From the NCBI GenBank assembly GCA_905212635.1, contig CAJMFH010000003.1, positions 1 to 64,000 on the forward strand: DNA of 64,000 nucleotides, read 5' to 3'. The notes below the pieces were generated by a model that was not told the DNA's origin, did no database searches, and worked only from the letters and a program-made list of their open reading frames with translations. Within the stretch, counting starts at the first letter, position 1. Every line of letters starts with the position of its first letter. Shown here in pieces: positions 1 through 8,280 of this stretch. A program made the position numbers and the translations under genes. The DNA is from an uncultured Lachnoclostridium sp. (GTDB lineage Bacteria > Bacillota > Clostridia > Lachnospirales > Lachnospiraceae).

Positions 1-1775
1 TTCGTACACCAATGCCAATCGCTCAGATGGAGCAGGAATTCCCAGAAGCATATGCTGAATTTATCAAAGTATGTGATATCCTTGAGAATCACTACCATGA
101 TATGCAGGATATGGAGTTTACTGTAGAGAACAAAAAACTTTACATGCTTCAGTGCCGTAACGGTAAGAGAACCGCTCCGGCTGCTTTGAAGATTGCTTGT
201 GACCTCGTTGATGAAGGACATAAGACAGAAGAAGCAGCAGTAGCAATGATCGATCCTCGTAACTTGGATACACTTCTTCACCCACAGTTTGATGCAGCAG
301 AATTGAAAGCTGCTACTCCAATCGGTAAAGCACTTGGTGCTTCTCCGGGAGCTGCTTGTGGTAAAATCGTATTTACTGCAGAAGATGCAGAAGAGTGGAA
401 TGCCCGCGGCGAAAAAGTCGTACTTGTTCGTCTTGAGACATCTCCAGAAGATATCACTGGTATGAAAGCTTCCCAGGGTATCCTGACAGTTCGTGGTGGT
501 ATGACAAGCCATGCAGCCGTAGTTGCACGTGGTATGGGAACATGCTGTGTATCCGGTTGTGGTGACATCAACATGGACGAAGCAAATAAGAAATTTACAT
601 TAAATGGTAAAGAGTTCCACGAAGGAGATCCAATCTCTATCGATGGTTCTACAGGTAACATCTACGATGGAATCATTCCTACTGTAGACGCTACAATCGC
701 TGGTGAGTTCGGACGCATCATGGGATGGGCTGACAAGTTCCGTACTATGAAAGTTCGTACAAATGCAGATACACCTGCAGATGCTAAGAAAGCTCGTGAG
801 CTTGGTGCAGAAGGTATCGGACTTTGCCGTACAGAGCATATGTTCTTCGAGGAAGACAGAATTGCTGCTTTCCGTGAGATGATCTGTGCAGATACAGTAG
901 AAGAAAGAGAAGCTGCATTGGAAAAAATCCTTCCATATCAGCAGGGAGACTTCAAAGCACTTTATGAAGCTTTGGAAGGAAACCCAGTTACAATCCGTTT
1001 CTTGGATCCACCTTTGCATGAATTCGTTCCTACAGAGGAAGCAGATATTAAGAAACTGGCTGACGCTCAGGGCAAATCCGTAGAAGACATCAAAGCAATC
1101 ATTGCTTCTCTTCACGAGTTCAACCCAATGATGGGACATCGTGGATGCCGTCTTGCTGTAACTTATCCGGAAATCGCTAAGATGCAGACAAAAGCAGTTA
1201 TCCGCGCAGCTATCGAAGTTCAGAAAGCTCATGCTGACTGGAACATCAAACCTGAGATCATGATCCCATTGATCGGTGATGTAAAAGAATTGAAATATGT
1301 TAAGAAGTTTGTAGTAGAGACCGCTGACGCTGAAATCGCAGCAGCTGGTGCAAACCTTGAGTACGAAGTTGGTACTATGATCGAGATCCCACGTGCTGCA
1401 TTGACAGCTGATGAGATTGCAAAAGAAGCTGACTTCTTCTGCTTCGGTACAAATGACTTGACACAGTTGACATTTGGTTTCTCCCGTGACGACGCTGGTA
1501 AGTTCCTTGATGCTTACTATGATGCTAAGATCTTCGAGAACGATCCATTTGCTAAACTTGACCAGGATGGTGTTGGTAAGTTGATGGAAACAGCTCTGAA
1601 ACTTGGAAAACCTGCAAACAGCGCACTTCACTGCGGTATCTGTGGTGAGCATGGTGGAGATCCATCTTCTGTAGAATTCTGCAACAAGATTGGTCTTGAC
1701 TATGTATCCTGTTCTCCATTCCGTGTACCTATTGCACGTTTGGCAGCAGCACAGGCAGCTATTGCGCAGAAGTAA
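1..1775 (+). CDS. ppdK: Pyruvate, phosphate dikinase, C-terminal part (5' end outside window)
   Basis: The enzyme interconverts pyruvate, ATP and phosphate with PEP, AMP and pyrophosphate in central carbon metabolism. The frame is open from base 3 and the residues before the first ATG (R-T-P-M-P-I) match the family, so the gene enters from the left; about 590 of roughly 875 residues are visible. The mobile PEP-utiliser domain has GGMTSHAAVVARG with the catalytic His at 510-512. The C-terminal barrel has GTNDLTQ and the HCGICGEHGGDP segment with the catalytic Cys. Codon use looks highly biased, as for a strongly expressed gene. A hairpin terminator follows. Identification is secure; only the missing N-terminus limits the call. 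Confidence 0.97.
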   Translation, partial: RTPMPIAQMEQEFPEAYAEFIKVCDILENHYHDMQDMEFTVENKKLYMLQCRNGKRTAPAALKIACDLVDEGHKTEEAAVAMIDPRNLDTLLHPQFDAAELKAATPIGKALGASPGAACGKIVFTAEDAEEWNARGEKVVLVRLETSPEDITGMKASQGILTVRGGMTSHAAVVARGMGTCCVSGCGDINMDEANKKFTLNGKEFHEGDPISIDGSTGNIYDGIIPTVDATIAGEFGRIMGWADKFRTMKVRTNADTPADAKKARELGAEGIGLCRTEHMFFEEDRIAAFREMICADTVEEREAALEKILPYQQGDFKALYEALEGNPVTIRFLDPPLHEFVPTEEADIKKLADAQGKSVEDIKAIIASLHEFNPMMGHRGCRLAVTYPEIAKMQTKAVIRAAIEVQKAHADWNIKPEIMIPLIGDVKELKYVKKFVVETADAEIAAAGANLEYEVGTMIEIPRAALTADEIAKEADFFCFGTNDLTQLTFGFSRDDAGKFLDAYYDAKIFENDPFAKLDQDGVGKLMETALKLGKPANSALHCGICGEHGGDPSSVEFCNKIGLDYVSCSPFRVPIARLAAAQAAIAQK

Positions 1776-1819
1776 TTGTAATAAGAGCAAGTCAGGCACG
1801 TAGTGCCTAATAAATAAAA

Positions 1820-1875
1820 TAAAATTCTCGTCGGCAAGTTTAGTTTACTTGCCAGCGAGGATTTTGTTTTATTAT
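1820..1875 (+). terminator. Rho-independent terminator after ppdK
   Basis: An interrupted inverted repeat starts with AAAATTCTCG, continues with GGCAAGT pairing with ACTTGCC, and closes with CGAGGATTTT followed by a T-rich tail. It lies 45 bases after the ppdK stop codon, so it most likely ends that transcript. Confidence 0.85.
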
Positions 1876-1971
1876 AAAAGATGCGACGTATCTGACGAGT
1901 GTACACGTGTAGACTGACGATGCTGGGATGAAACGGATTGAGAAAAGTTTTGTGTAAGGAGGGATAGGCGT

Positions 1972-2241
1972 ATGATGTATCCATATATGATATTGGCGGA
2001 TGAAACGGAAATTGTACATTCACAAATTATAGAAAAAGATGGCATGAAAAAAGTTATAGTTAATTTTGAACGGCCAACAGAAAATGGATTTGATTCGGCA
2101 AGATGCGAGCTGCCTGATTATAAGTGGACAGACAGGCAAGGATATTCGGATGAAGAAATAGCGATGTTTGAAGAACTTCTGCATAGCAATGCACATTTGC
2201 TATATAAATATGCGGAGAATGGAGGGATTCAGATTGCCTAA
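1972..2241 (+). CDS. Conserved small protein upstream of a DUF4160 gene (89 aa)
   Basis: An 89-residue acidic protein with no signal peptide or membrane segment. A strong TAAGGAGGG site ends about 8 bases before the ATG. The C-terminus (NAHLLYKYAENGG) resembles short conserved hypothetical proteins that I recall next to DUF4160 genes in Clostridia. Its stop codon overlaps the proposed start of the DUF4160 gene, so the two are probably translated as a pair. The function is unknown. The pairing has a toxin-antitoxin-like look, but nothing in the sequence proves that. Confidence 0.7.
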   Translation: MMYPYMILADETEIVHSQIIEKDGMKKVIVNFERPTENGFDSARCELPDYKWTDRQGYSDEEIAMFEELLHSNAHLLYKYAENGGIQIA

Positions 2242-2395
2242 ACTATTCATGGTAAGTGGGTATACGGTTTATTTTTGGTCTAATGAAAATGGCGAACCGA
2301 TTCATGTTCATGTATCAAAGGGAAAGCCTATGCCTAATGCAACAAAAATCTGGCTTACAAAGTCAGATTTTTGTTGCATTTTGGCAGGTATTTGA
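2234..2395 (+). CDS. DUF4160-family protein, truncated (53 aa from a TTG start)
   Basis: The segment PKLFMVSGYTVYFWSN..GEPIHVHV matches the start of DUF4160 proteins, which are usually about 80-90 aa. I chose TTG at 2234 because GGAGGG lies 7 bases upstream and because it gives the family-like start M-P-K-L-F; ATG codons at 2210 and 2219 are alternatives. The product stops after 53 residues, just past the conserved A-T-K-I-W-L, where the reading frame runs through the two arms of a 17-bp perfect inverted repeat. The last residues do not look like the family. It is probably a decayed gene whose 3' end was replaced by a fold-back sequence. Confidence 0.6.
   Translation: MPKLFMVSGYTVYFWSNENGEPIHVHVSKGKPMPNATKIWLTKSDFCCILAGI
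2331..2386. repeat. Long inverted repeat / hairpin at the end of the DUF4160 gene
   Basis: Arms at 2336-2352 and 2364-2380 (AATGCAACAAAAATCTG and its exact complement, 17 bp) flank an 11-base loop. The outer TGCC/GGCA pairs extend it to 21 bp across a small bulge. The arms contain A5/T5 tracts, but there is no long T-run after the stem. It could act as a terminator or RNA-stability hairpin, or be the scar of a template-switch event. Confidence 0.8.
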
Positions 2396-2485
2396 TGTAA
2401 TATAGATTATATGGAAGATTTTGTCTGAGGGACAAGATAAGAATAAAAGTGAAAATAATATAATAAAGAATGGAGGATAACGAGA

Positions 2486-2737
2486 ATGAAAAAAGATTTG
2501 CTGAATGTAAAGGTTGTTGGAAGAGGCTGCGATAAATATTTTGAATTACTTGGTATTGTTCAAAAGGCATTTCATAACAAAAAACAGATGGTTACCATCG
2601 AGGAAGTAAATAATGAAAAAGAAATTTCGCGATTGGGAATTCGACAAATGCCGGCATTACTTGTAGATGGCAGAATGGTAGTACAAGGGACAACGTTTGA
2701 AACAGGTATGGTAATGAATGCCTTAAAGGAGAGGTAA
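2486..2737 (+). CDS. Small thioredoxin-fold-like protein lacking the CxxC pair (83 aa)
   Basis: The length and pattern (KVVGRGCDKYFEL near the N-terminus, then IRQMPALLVDGRMVVQG) resemble the small redox-active disulfide / thioredoxin_3 family. There the first motif is normally GxGCxxC and the cis-Pro segment is M-P-A-L. Here the second cysteine position is Tyr (C-D-K-Y), so a dithiol redox role is unlikely; it may work as a monothiol or be inactive. GGAGG sits upstream of the ATG, and the gene ends 9 bases before the next ORF, so the two probably share a transcript. Confidence 0.65.
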   Translation: MKKDLLNVKVVGRGCDKYFELLGIVQKAFHNKKQMVTIEEVNNEKEISRLGIRQMPALLVDGRMVVQGTTFETGMVMNALKER

Positions 2738-2746
2738 ACAGATAAT

Positions 2747-4423
2747 ATGGAGAAGGTGTTTAAAACCATCAAAAAGATAATTGTTGTGATAGCGGGAACG
2801 TTTATTGTTTCGTTGACTACTTTTGTTATTATAATGTGCTTTTCTCGTTTTTCAAGCGCAGATAATATGATCTTACGTTATGGTGAGGCTGAACATGTGC
2901 TGGCGGAAAATGATGAGTACATTTCATATGGAGAGGAAAACAGAATAGTAATTAAGGATAAGGACGACAGAGAAGTTGTATCATTTGATCCACAGGAAAA
3001 AGAAATCTGGCCCGATCAGATGGCATTTGGAAAAGAGGGATTTTATTTGCTCGAATGGGATGATGCATCGACAGAAACGTTTCGGGATGCGATCATTGTT
3101 CAGTTTGATTATGAGGCAAATGAGAAACACAGAATGAAAGTACAAAATGCAGAATGTCTTACTTGTCAGGATGGCTATTTGTTTTTAGGAAAATTTGAAG
3201 AAAGTAGAGAAAAAGAACCCCAATATTTGAAAGGAATTTGGGCGCAGTATTATAGCAAGGAAACGGAATTTGGTAATGATTGGAAGAAAATGGAAGGAGA
3301 AAAAGGCAAAAAAGTTGAAATGGGAAATATATCTTTCTATTATCACGGAGATGGATATTATTGCACCGAACCAGATCTCGATGGATATTGTGGAGTATCT
3401 TCAAATGACTTCCGGGTAAAAGATGGGGAAGAATATTTGGCAGATATGAAAAACAAAAGAGAACAGGAAAATTTGAAACTATTATTAAAAGAAATAGCCG
3501 GCAGTAAATCTGACCGATGTCAATGTCAGGATTATCAAGATGGCGAATATATTTATGGAATCTGCAATTTATATAATGCAAAGGCAGAAGAGGAAGGAAT
3601 ACCTGTTAATAAAGTAAAACAGGCTGTATTTTATCGTATCGACTGCTCACAAAATACAATTAAAATTTTGAAACAATACGAAAATGTCTGTGCAGTTTTT
3701 TGTGCAGAAGACTATGTTTTGTACGAGAAAGAGGATGCAGTTTATAAGGATGACATTGTGTCAGGACAAAATGAAAAAATACTGTCAGTAGATAAATCCG
3801 CGGAGCAGAGAGTGAATGTTAATTGCAGTATTTTAGAAGTATGCAATCCGCAGGATTATAAATACTATAAGTTTGCAGAAAAAGCACCGTTGACGGAAAG
3901 TAACGATATCACGCCAGTTACAGATACGAAACCAGAGCATAATTATTATGTGGAAGCGATGAAAGAGGAAAAAAATGACATGAATTATGTTCAAGAAGAT
4001 GGCAGATTTGCGTATAAATATTGCTTTTACGATATCGACCAAAATGGGATTGACGAATTGATCGTTCACGGCTCTTATTATAATTATTCCATTTATACTT
4101 TAAAAGGGAATAAGGTAGAGGGGCTGGCCTGGAATAAATATGGTGGCGGTCTGAAAATTTATCCGAAAGAAGGAATTGTTTCCTGGAGTGGAGGACATAA
4201 AGATAATTACTATATAGAGTTTTTCCGGATGAAAGGAAATGAGGTAAAAGAAACGGCATCAAAATCTTGGCGCAATAAACTTACCGAAGAGGATGTATAT
4301 CCATATCATTATGTGTATAAGTTAAATGGGAAAAAAGTGACAAAAAAGCGGTATAAAAAGTATCTTGCTGCACTTCAGAAAAAGAAGGTTGTAAAAGGAA
4401 AAGATTTAAAATGGCATCGGTAG
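2747..4423 (+). CDS. Membrane-anchored extracellular protein of unknown function (558 aa)
   Basis: One hydrophobic segment (about residues 8-32) follows a basic N-terminus, so the rest should lie outside the membrane. The central 350 residues are hydrophilic, Lys/Glu/Tyr-rich and not recognised. Around residue 425 the segment YDIDQNGIDELIV resembles the EF-hand-like repeats of secreted clostridial proteins, followed by an SIYTLKGNKVEGL-type strand pair. An AAGGAGAGG site upstream overlaps the end of the previous gene. The DNA is AT-rich. I cannot assign a function; a stress- or cell-surface lipoprotein-like role is a guess. Confidence 0.6.
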   Translation: MEKVFKTIKKIIVVIAGTFIVSLTTFVIIMCFSRFSSADNMILRYGEAEHVLAENDEYISYGEENRIVIKDKDDREVVSFDPQEKEIWPDQMAFGKEGFYLLEWDDASTETFRDAIIVQFDYEANEKHRMKVQNAECLTCQDGYLFLGKFEESREKEPQYLKGIWAQYYSKETEFGNDWKKMEGEKGKKVEMGNISFYYHGDGYYCTEPDLDGYCGVSSNDFRVKDGEEYLADMKNKREQENLKLLLKEIAGSKSDRCQCQDYQDGEYIYGICNLYNAKAEEEGIPVNKVKQAVFYRIDCSQNTIKILKQYENVCAVFCAEDYVLYEKEDAVYKDDIVSGQNEKILSVDKSAEQRVNVNCSILEVCNPQDYKYYKFAEKAPLTESNDITPVTDTKPEHNYYVEAMKEEKNDMNYVQEDGRFAYKYCFYDIDQNGIDELIVHGSYYNYSIYTLKGNKVEGLAWNKYGGGLKIYPKEGIVSWSGGHKDNYYIEFFRMKGNEVKETASKSWRNKLTEEDVYPYHYVYKLNGKKVTKKRYKKYLAALQKKKVVKGKDLKWHR

Positions 4424-4518
4424 ATGGCCGGAAAATAATTTTTCTTTCATATCATCAATAATACTTGCATGAAAAATATTTTTAGTATATAATAGTTCGA
4501 AAGTATATAAAATAGTTC

Positions 4519-4547
4519 TTGATATTTTTTGTTAAATTGCGTATACT
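4519..4547 (+). promoter_or_regulatory. Sigma-A-like promoter of the type III toxin-antitoxin
   Basis: TTGATA (4519-4524) and TATACT (4542-4547) are separated by exactly 17 bases. The expected start is near 4554, just before the putative antitoxin RNA. No other promoter-like pair is closer to the toxin gene. Confidence 0.7.
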
Positions 4548-4553
4548 GTAGGT

Positions 4554-4643
4554 ATAGGAAGCATTTTGCTTTAACAGTGGGTGATGCACAGCCCTAAAAT
4601 GAGCGATTTAACAGCAGGGACATCTTAGGTGTCCCTGTTTATT
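4554..4643 (+). ncRNA. Putative ToxI/CptI-like antitoxin RNA
   Basis: In type III systems a short repeated RNA between promoter and terminator binds and silences the ToxN-like RNase. This segment has the right position: promoter, then about 60 bases, then a terminator, then the toxin's ribosome binding site. TTTAACAG occurs at 4570-4577 and 4607-4614, a 37-base period close to the 35-36-base units of ToxI and AntiQ. CATTTT (4562-4567) can pair with AAAATG (4597-4602) around a GGG/CCC hairpin. Only about one full unit is present. The call rests on position and spacing, not on a sequence match. Confidence 0.55.
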
Positions 4644-4648
4644 TTTTT
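4615..4648 (+). terminator. Terminator/attenuator between antitoxin RNA and toxin gene
   Basis: CAGGGACA (4615-4622), a 7-base loop, TGTCCCTG (4630-4637), then a T-rich run. In type III toxin-antitoxins a leaky terminator at this place sets the RNA-to-toxin ratio. The toxin's AGGAGGG site starts directly after the T-run. Confidence 0.85.
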
Positions 4649-4659
4649 AGGAGGGAAAA

Positions 4660-5136
4660 TTGAAAGGTCTTAAATTATATGAGATTAGTCCATTATATAT
4701 AAAATATTTGGCTCAATATCAAAAACATATATTTTGGTCAGATGGAAATAAAGCGACCAGAAAGTACATAGGGATTGTTCTTCAAATTGATGAAATGAGT
4801 TATTTTGCACCATTATCTTCTTTTAAACCGAAGCATAACAAAATGAAAGAGTCAGTTGATCTTATTAAAATTCGTAATATTGCAGTAATTAATATAAATA
4901 ATATGGTTCCGGTTCCGAATGGGGAATATCATTTGGTAGACATTCGTGGTATTAAAGATCAACAATATCGTTATTTATTGCAAGCAGAGAATAGAGAGAT
5001 TAATCGTCTGAGGGATCGTATTATAAAAAATGCAAGAATTGTTTATAACCATAAAATACGAAATGGAATTTCTACGGCACTTGCGAGGAGAACAAATGAT
5101 TTTAAGCAACTGGAAAAGAAGTGCAAAGAATATTAA
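4660..5136 (+). CDS. ToxN/AbiQ/CptN-family type III toxin (endoribonuclease)
   Basis: ToxN-like proteins are sequence-specific RNases held inactive by a repeated antitoxin RNA; many give phage resistance by abortive infection. The 158-aa product begins with LKLYEISPLYIKYL and contains YIGIVL (about residues 36-41) and APLSSFKPKH (50-59). These correspond to the ToxN core IGIVL..APLTSPK with the catalytic Ser/Thr-Ser-x-Lys pocket; here it is Ser53-Ser54. The start is TTG with AGGAGGG about 5 bases upstream. A promoter, a short structured RNA region and a terminator precede it, as in ToxIN. A strong hairpin follows. Whether it belongs to the ToxN, CptN or TenpN branch cannot be told by eye. Confidence 0.85.
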   Translation: MKGLKLYEISPLYIKYLAQYQKHIFWSDGNKATRKYIGIVLQIDEMSYFAPLSSFKPKHNKMKESVDLIKIRNIAVININNMVPVPNGEYHLVDIRGIKDQQYRYLLQAENREINRLRDRIIKNARIVYNHKIRNGISTALARRTNDFKQLEKKCKEY

Positions 5137-5179
5137 ATGTCCCTGTATCCGTCCAAAACGGATAACAGAGACATTTTTT
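5135..5179. terminator. Terminator between toxN-like gene and alsT (convergent)
   Basis: AAATGTC and GACATTT form the base of the stem, followed by CTGT/ACAG and ATCCGT/ACGGAT with one mismatch and one bulge, and a T6 run on the + strand. It begins inside the toxin stop codon and can serve both convergent genes. Confidence 0.85.
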
Positions 5180-5202
5180 ATCTGAAAAATGAGCAGTATA
5201 TA

Positions 5203-6627
5203 TTATTTGAGTTTATTGTTTTTATGTCGTTGGAAGAAATCTTTTGTTTCTTTTACTACGACGCCACTCAAGGCAAATATGGCAATCATATTTGGAATTG
5301 CCATCAATCCATTAAAGATATCTGCAATCGTCCATACTGCGCTTACGGTCATATAAGGTCCGATAAATACGGCGATGATATAGATCCAACGGAAAATTTT
5401 TACGTGTTTTATGTTGCCGCCGCTTAAATATTCCAGACAGCGCTCGCTGTAGTAATCCCAACCAAGAATTGTCGTAAAGGCAAAAAATACCAGACAAAGC
5501 ATTAAGATAAAGGCTGAAATCTGAGGAGGGAAAGGAAGTCCCTGCTGGAAGGCGTAAGTAGTAACATCTACCCCTTCTAATCCCGGCACCTGCCATGCAC
5601 CGGTTAATACGATGGATAAACCGGTCAGTGTACAAATGACGATGGTGTCGATAAAGGTTCCGGTCATACTTACAAGCCCCTGACGGACAGGTTCTTTTGT
5701 CTGTGCTGCCGCTGCTGCGATAGGAGCACTACCAAGACCGGATTCATTAGAAAAAATACCTCGTGCAATACCTTTCTGCATTGCGACAAATATGCTTCCT
5801 ACAACACCGCCGGTAACGGCCTTTGGAGCAAATGCCGCTTTTACAATGACAGCAATTGCACTTGGAATAGCAGTAATATTACCCAAAATTAAAATAGCAG
5901 CAAATACAAAATAAATGACCGCCATAAATGGTACAATGATCTGGCTTACATTTGCAATTCGCTTGATTCCACCAATCAATACAGTAGCTACGCAGATTGC
6001 TAAAACTAATGATGAAATGATAACAGACCATGAGTATTCGCCTAAAAAAGGAAGTACTTTGACGCAATGAAGGTCATTCGGATCAAAAAAGTTATGTACG
6101 GCGCTGGAAATACCATTTACCTGACTAAATGTTCCGATACCAAAAAGACCAACACATACACCAAAGAAGGCAAAAAGTTTAGCGAGCCATTTCCATTTTT
6201 TCCCCATTCCCAGTTCGATGTAATAAAAGGGTCCGCCGAGACTGTGTCCGTCTTTTCCGACAACGCGGTATTTTACGGCAAGAAGCCCTTCGGCAAATTT
6301 GGTGGACATACCGAAAAAGGCAGTTACGACCATCCAAAAAAGAGCACCCGGTCCGCCGGTTCCGACGGCGGTGGCAACACCGACAATATTACCGGTTCCG
6401 ATTGTCGCACTTAAAGCGGTACAAAGAGCAGAGAAACTGGAAATTTCTCCCTCGCCGCCTTCTTCATTTTTAACCATCCACTTGAGGGCAAGTGGCAGCT
6501 TTCGGATCTGCATAACGCCGAGACGAATTGTTAATAAAATACCGCCGGCAAGAATCAGTACCATGAGGGGGACACCCCAGACAAAATTGTCGATACTATT
6601 GAGAATATCGTTGATTGTTTTCCACAT
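5203..6627 (-). CDS. alsT: Alanine/glycine:sodium symporter (AGCS family)
   Basis: A polytopic membrane protein of 474 aa with about ten hydrophobic segments. It has the AGCS signatures FSALCTALSATIGTGNIVGVA near the N-terminus, GALFWM, and NESGLGSAPIAAAAA near residue 290. It should import alanine or glycine with sodium. AAGGAG precedes the ATG. The gene diverges from a TetR-type gene, and a 12-7-12 inverted repeat lies just upstream of its ribosome binding site, so it is probably repressed by that regulator. Confidence 0.93.
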   Translation of the reverse strand: MWKTINDILNSIDNFVWGVPLMVLILAGGILLTIRLGVMQIRKLPLALKWMVKNEEGGEGEISSFSALCTALSATIGTGNIVGVATAVGTGGPGALFWMVVTAFFGMSTKFAEGLLAVKYRVVGKDGHSLGGPFYYIELGMGKKWKWLAKLFAFFGVCVGLFGIGTFSQVNGISSAVHNFFDPNDLHCVKVLPFLGEYSWSVIISSLVLAICVATVLIGGIKRIANVSQIIVPFMAVIYFVFAAILILGNITAIPSAIAVIVKAAFAPKAVTGGVVGSIFVAMQKGIARGIFSNESGLGSAPIAAAAAQTKEPVRQGLVSMTGTFIDTIVICTLTGLSIVLTGAWQVPGLEGVDVTTYAFQQGLPFPPQISAFILMLCLVFFAFTTILGWDYYSERCLEYLSGGNIKHVKIFRWIYIIAVFIGPYMTVSAVWTIADIFNGLMAIPNMIAIFALSGVVVKETKDFFQRHKNNKLK

Positions 6628-6647
6628 TGGTTTTCTCCTTAAAATTG

Positions 6648-6678
6648 TTTAATGATATACTTATACTATATCGTTAAA
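6648..6678. promoter_or_regulatory. Candidate TetR operator between alsT and tetR-like gene
   Basis: TTTAATGATATA (6648-6659), a 7-base spacer, and TATATCGTTAAA (6667-6678) form a 12-bp inverted repeat with one mismatch. It lies 20 bases upstream of the alsT start and 84 bases upstream of the TetR gene. Size and place fit an operator for a TetR dimer pair. Confidence 0.65.
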
Positions 6679-6762
6679 TGGGAAAAAATTCAAGGAAATA
6701 TTATTGATACGCAAGATGAAAAATGATAAAATGAAATAGAAAGATAGGAAAGGAAGAGCGGT

Positions 6763-7383
6763 ATGATGACAGACACAAAACAACGCATTTTGCAGGAGGC
6801 ACTGAAATTATTTTCGCAGAGTGGTTATAAGGGCACATCAATGAATGATATTGCAAGCCAGTTGAATGTCACCAAAGCGGCTTTGTATAAGCATTATAAG
6901 AGCAAGCAGGAGATATTGGACAGTATTGTTGAGAAGATGAATGCGCTTGACCGGGAGCGTGCCAGAGAATACGATATGCCGGAGGGAACAAATGAAGAAG
7001 ATGTTGTGGAATACAGGCATATTGCCGTTGCAAAAATTAAGCAGTTTACCAAAGTGCAGTTTCTACATTGGACGGAGGATGAATTTTGCTGCCAGTTTCG
7101 AAAAATGCTGACGCTGGAACAGTACCGTGATCCGGAGATGGCACAGCTTTATCAGACCTATCTTGCAGAGGGCCCGCTTTCTTATATGGAAGAGATTTTT
7201 GCTGGAATCGTGAATGACAAAAAGAAGGCGAGACAATCGGCGCTGGATTTTTATGGTCCGATTTTTCTGTTATACAGCATATACGATGGGGCAGAGGACA
7301 AGAAGCAGGTTGTGAAAATGGTAGAGCAGCATGTAGAAGAATTTGCGAAGAGGATTGAGTTGAGGGGAACAGACAAATGCTGA
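6763..7383 (+). CDS. TetR/AcrR-family transcriptional regulator
   Basis: The 206-aa protein has a typical TetR N-terminus: KQRILQEALKLFSQSGYKGTSMNDIASQLNVTKAALYKHYKSKQ, with the helix-turn-helix at about residues 28-47. The C-terminal ligand domain is not specific to a known ligand. It is divergent from alsT with a palindrome between them. It heads a tight operon: the GNAT gene overlaps its stop, and the PAS gene overlaps the GNAT gene. It probably represses alsT or its own operon. Confidence 0.9.
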   Translation: MMTDTKQRILQEALKLFSQSGYKGTSMNDIASQLNVTKAALYKHYKSKQEILDSIVEKMNALDRERAREYDMPEGTNEEDVVEYRHIAVAKIKQFTKVQFLHWTEDEFCCQFRKMLTLEQYRDPEMAQLYQTYLAEGPLSYMEEIFAGIVNDKKKARQSALDFYGPIFLLYSIYDGAEDKKQVVKMVEQHVEEFAKRIELRGTDKC

Positions 7384-7811
7384 CAATGAAATTATATGAA
7401 GAACTACCCGAAGATGCAGTCCGAATTCGAAAAAAAGTATTTATGGATGAGCAGGGGTTTTGTAATGAATTTGATGAAATAGATAAAGCAGCACTTCATG
7501 GTGTGCTGTATGAGGATGACAAAGCCGTAGCAACAGGAAGAATGTATTATGATGAAAAGAAGCATAATTGTTATGTGATCGGCCGATTGGCGGTAGACAA
7601 GGCATGCCGTGGAAAACAATATGGTGCCAGACTGCTTCAGTTTATGGAAGAAGAGGCAGTGCGCCGGGGTGGTAGAAAAATTGGACTGTCGGCGCAAAAG
7701 CAGGCAATGGGTTTTTATCAAAAACAGGGATTTAACCCTGTGGGTGATTATTATATGGATGAACAGTGTCCGCATATTTGGATGCAAAAGGAGGAAAATT
7801 ATGTTAAATGA
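7377..7811 (+). CDS. GNAT-family N-acetyltransferase (ElaA-like)
   Basis: A 144-aa acetyl-CoA-dependent transferase. The fold is shown by ATGRMYYD, IGRLAVDKACRGKQYGARLL (acetyl-CoA loop, about residues 69-85) and FYQKQGF near the end. It lacks a recognisable substrate-specific domain. The start overlaps the TetR stop by 7 bases, pointing to translational coupling. Confidence 0.85.
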   Translation: MLTMKLYEELPEDAVRIRKKVFMDEQGFCNEFDEIDKAALHGVLYEDDKAVATGRMYYDEKKHNCYVIGRLAVDKACRGKQYGARLLQFMEEEAVRRGGRKIGLSAQKQAMGFYQKQGFNPVGDYYMDEQCPHIWMQKEENYVK

Positions 7812-8184
7812 AATGTTTCAAAGTGTGATCGATCAGGACAGGGCATCAATAGTGATATGCAATCTTGAACATGAGATTGTTTATATGAATCCGGCAGCAG
7901 TGGAAAATTATTCCAAATGGGGCGGAGCAGATCTTGTGGGAAAAAGTCTGCTAAACTGTCATAATCCGGCTTCACGGGAGACGATAGACAAAGTACTGCA
8001 TTGGTTTATGGAAAGCGAAGAAAATAATATGATTTATACATCTCACAATGAAAAGCAGAATAAAGATGTATATATGGTAGCATTGCGGGATTCGGAAAAG
8101 AAGTTGATTGGGTATTATGAAAAGCATGAGTACCGTGATTGTGAGACAGCCGGAAGATATGATTTTACGAAATCGCTGGTTTAA
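7801..8184 (+). CDS. Single PAS-domain protein (127 aa)
   Basis: I place the start at ATG 7801, which has AAAGGAGG 7 bases upstream; the frame is open further upstream inside the GNAT gene. The protein is essentially one PAS domain (IVICNLEHEIVYMNPAAVENY..., then LVGKSLLNCHN). It has no kinase, GGDEF or HTH output, so it may be a stand-alone sensor or a haem/flavin-binding PAS. It overlaps the GNAT gene by 11 bases and belongs to the TetR operon. Confidence 0.75.
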   Translation: MLNEMFQSVIDQDRASIVICNLEHEIVYMNPAAVENYSKWGGADLVGKSLLNCHNPASRETIDKVLHWFMESEENNMIYTSHNEKQNKDVYMVALRDSEKKLIGYYEKHEYRDCETAGRYDFTKSLV

Positions 8185-8280
8185 GAAATAACAGGGCTTT
8201 TATAAATCAAGGACAGGGGCTGTCATTTAATGCGTTAAATTTCCGTTTATGCAGATAGAACAGCCTTTCATGCAAAAGCA

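Noticed and set aside
600..1799. 399-codon open frame antisense to ppdK
   Set aside because: It lies fully opposite a well-supported gene with strong codon bias, has no ribosome binding site, and the translation is rich in Cys and Phe without any domain.
5137..5427. Open frame reading through the terminator into the alsT 3' end on the opposite strand
   Set aside because: It starts in the terminator hairpin and mostly overlaps alsT antisense; no ribosome site or domain.
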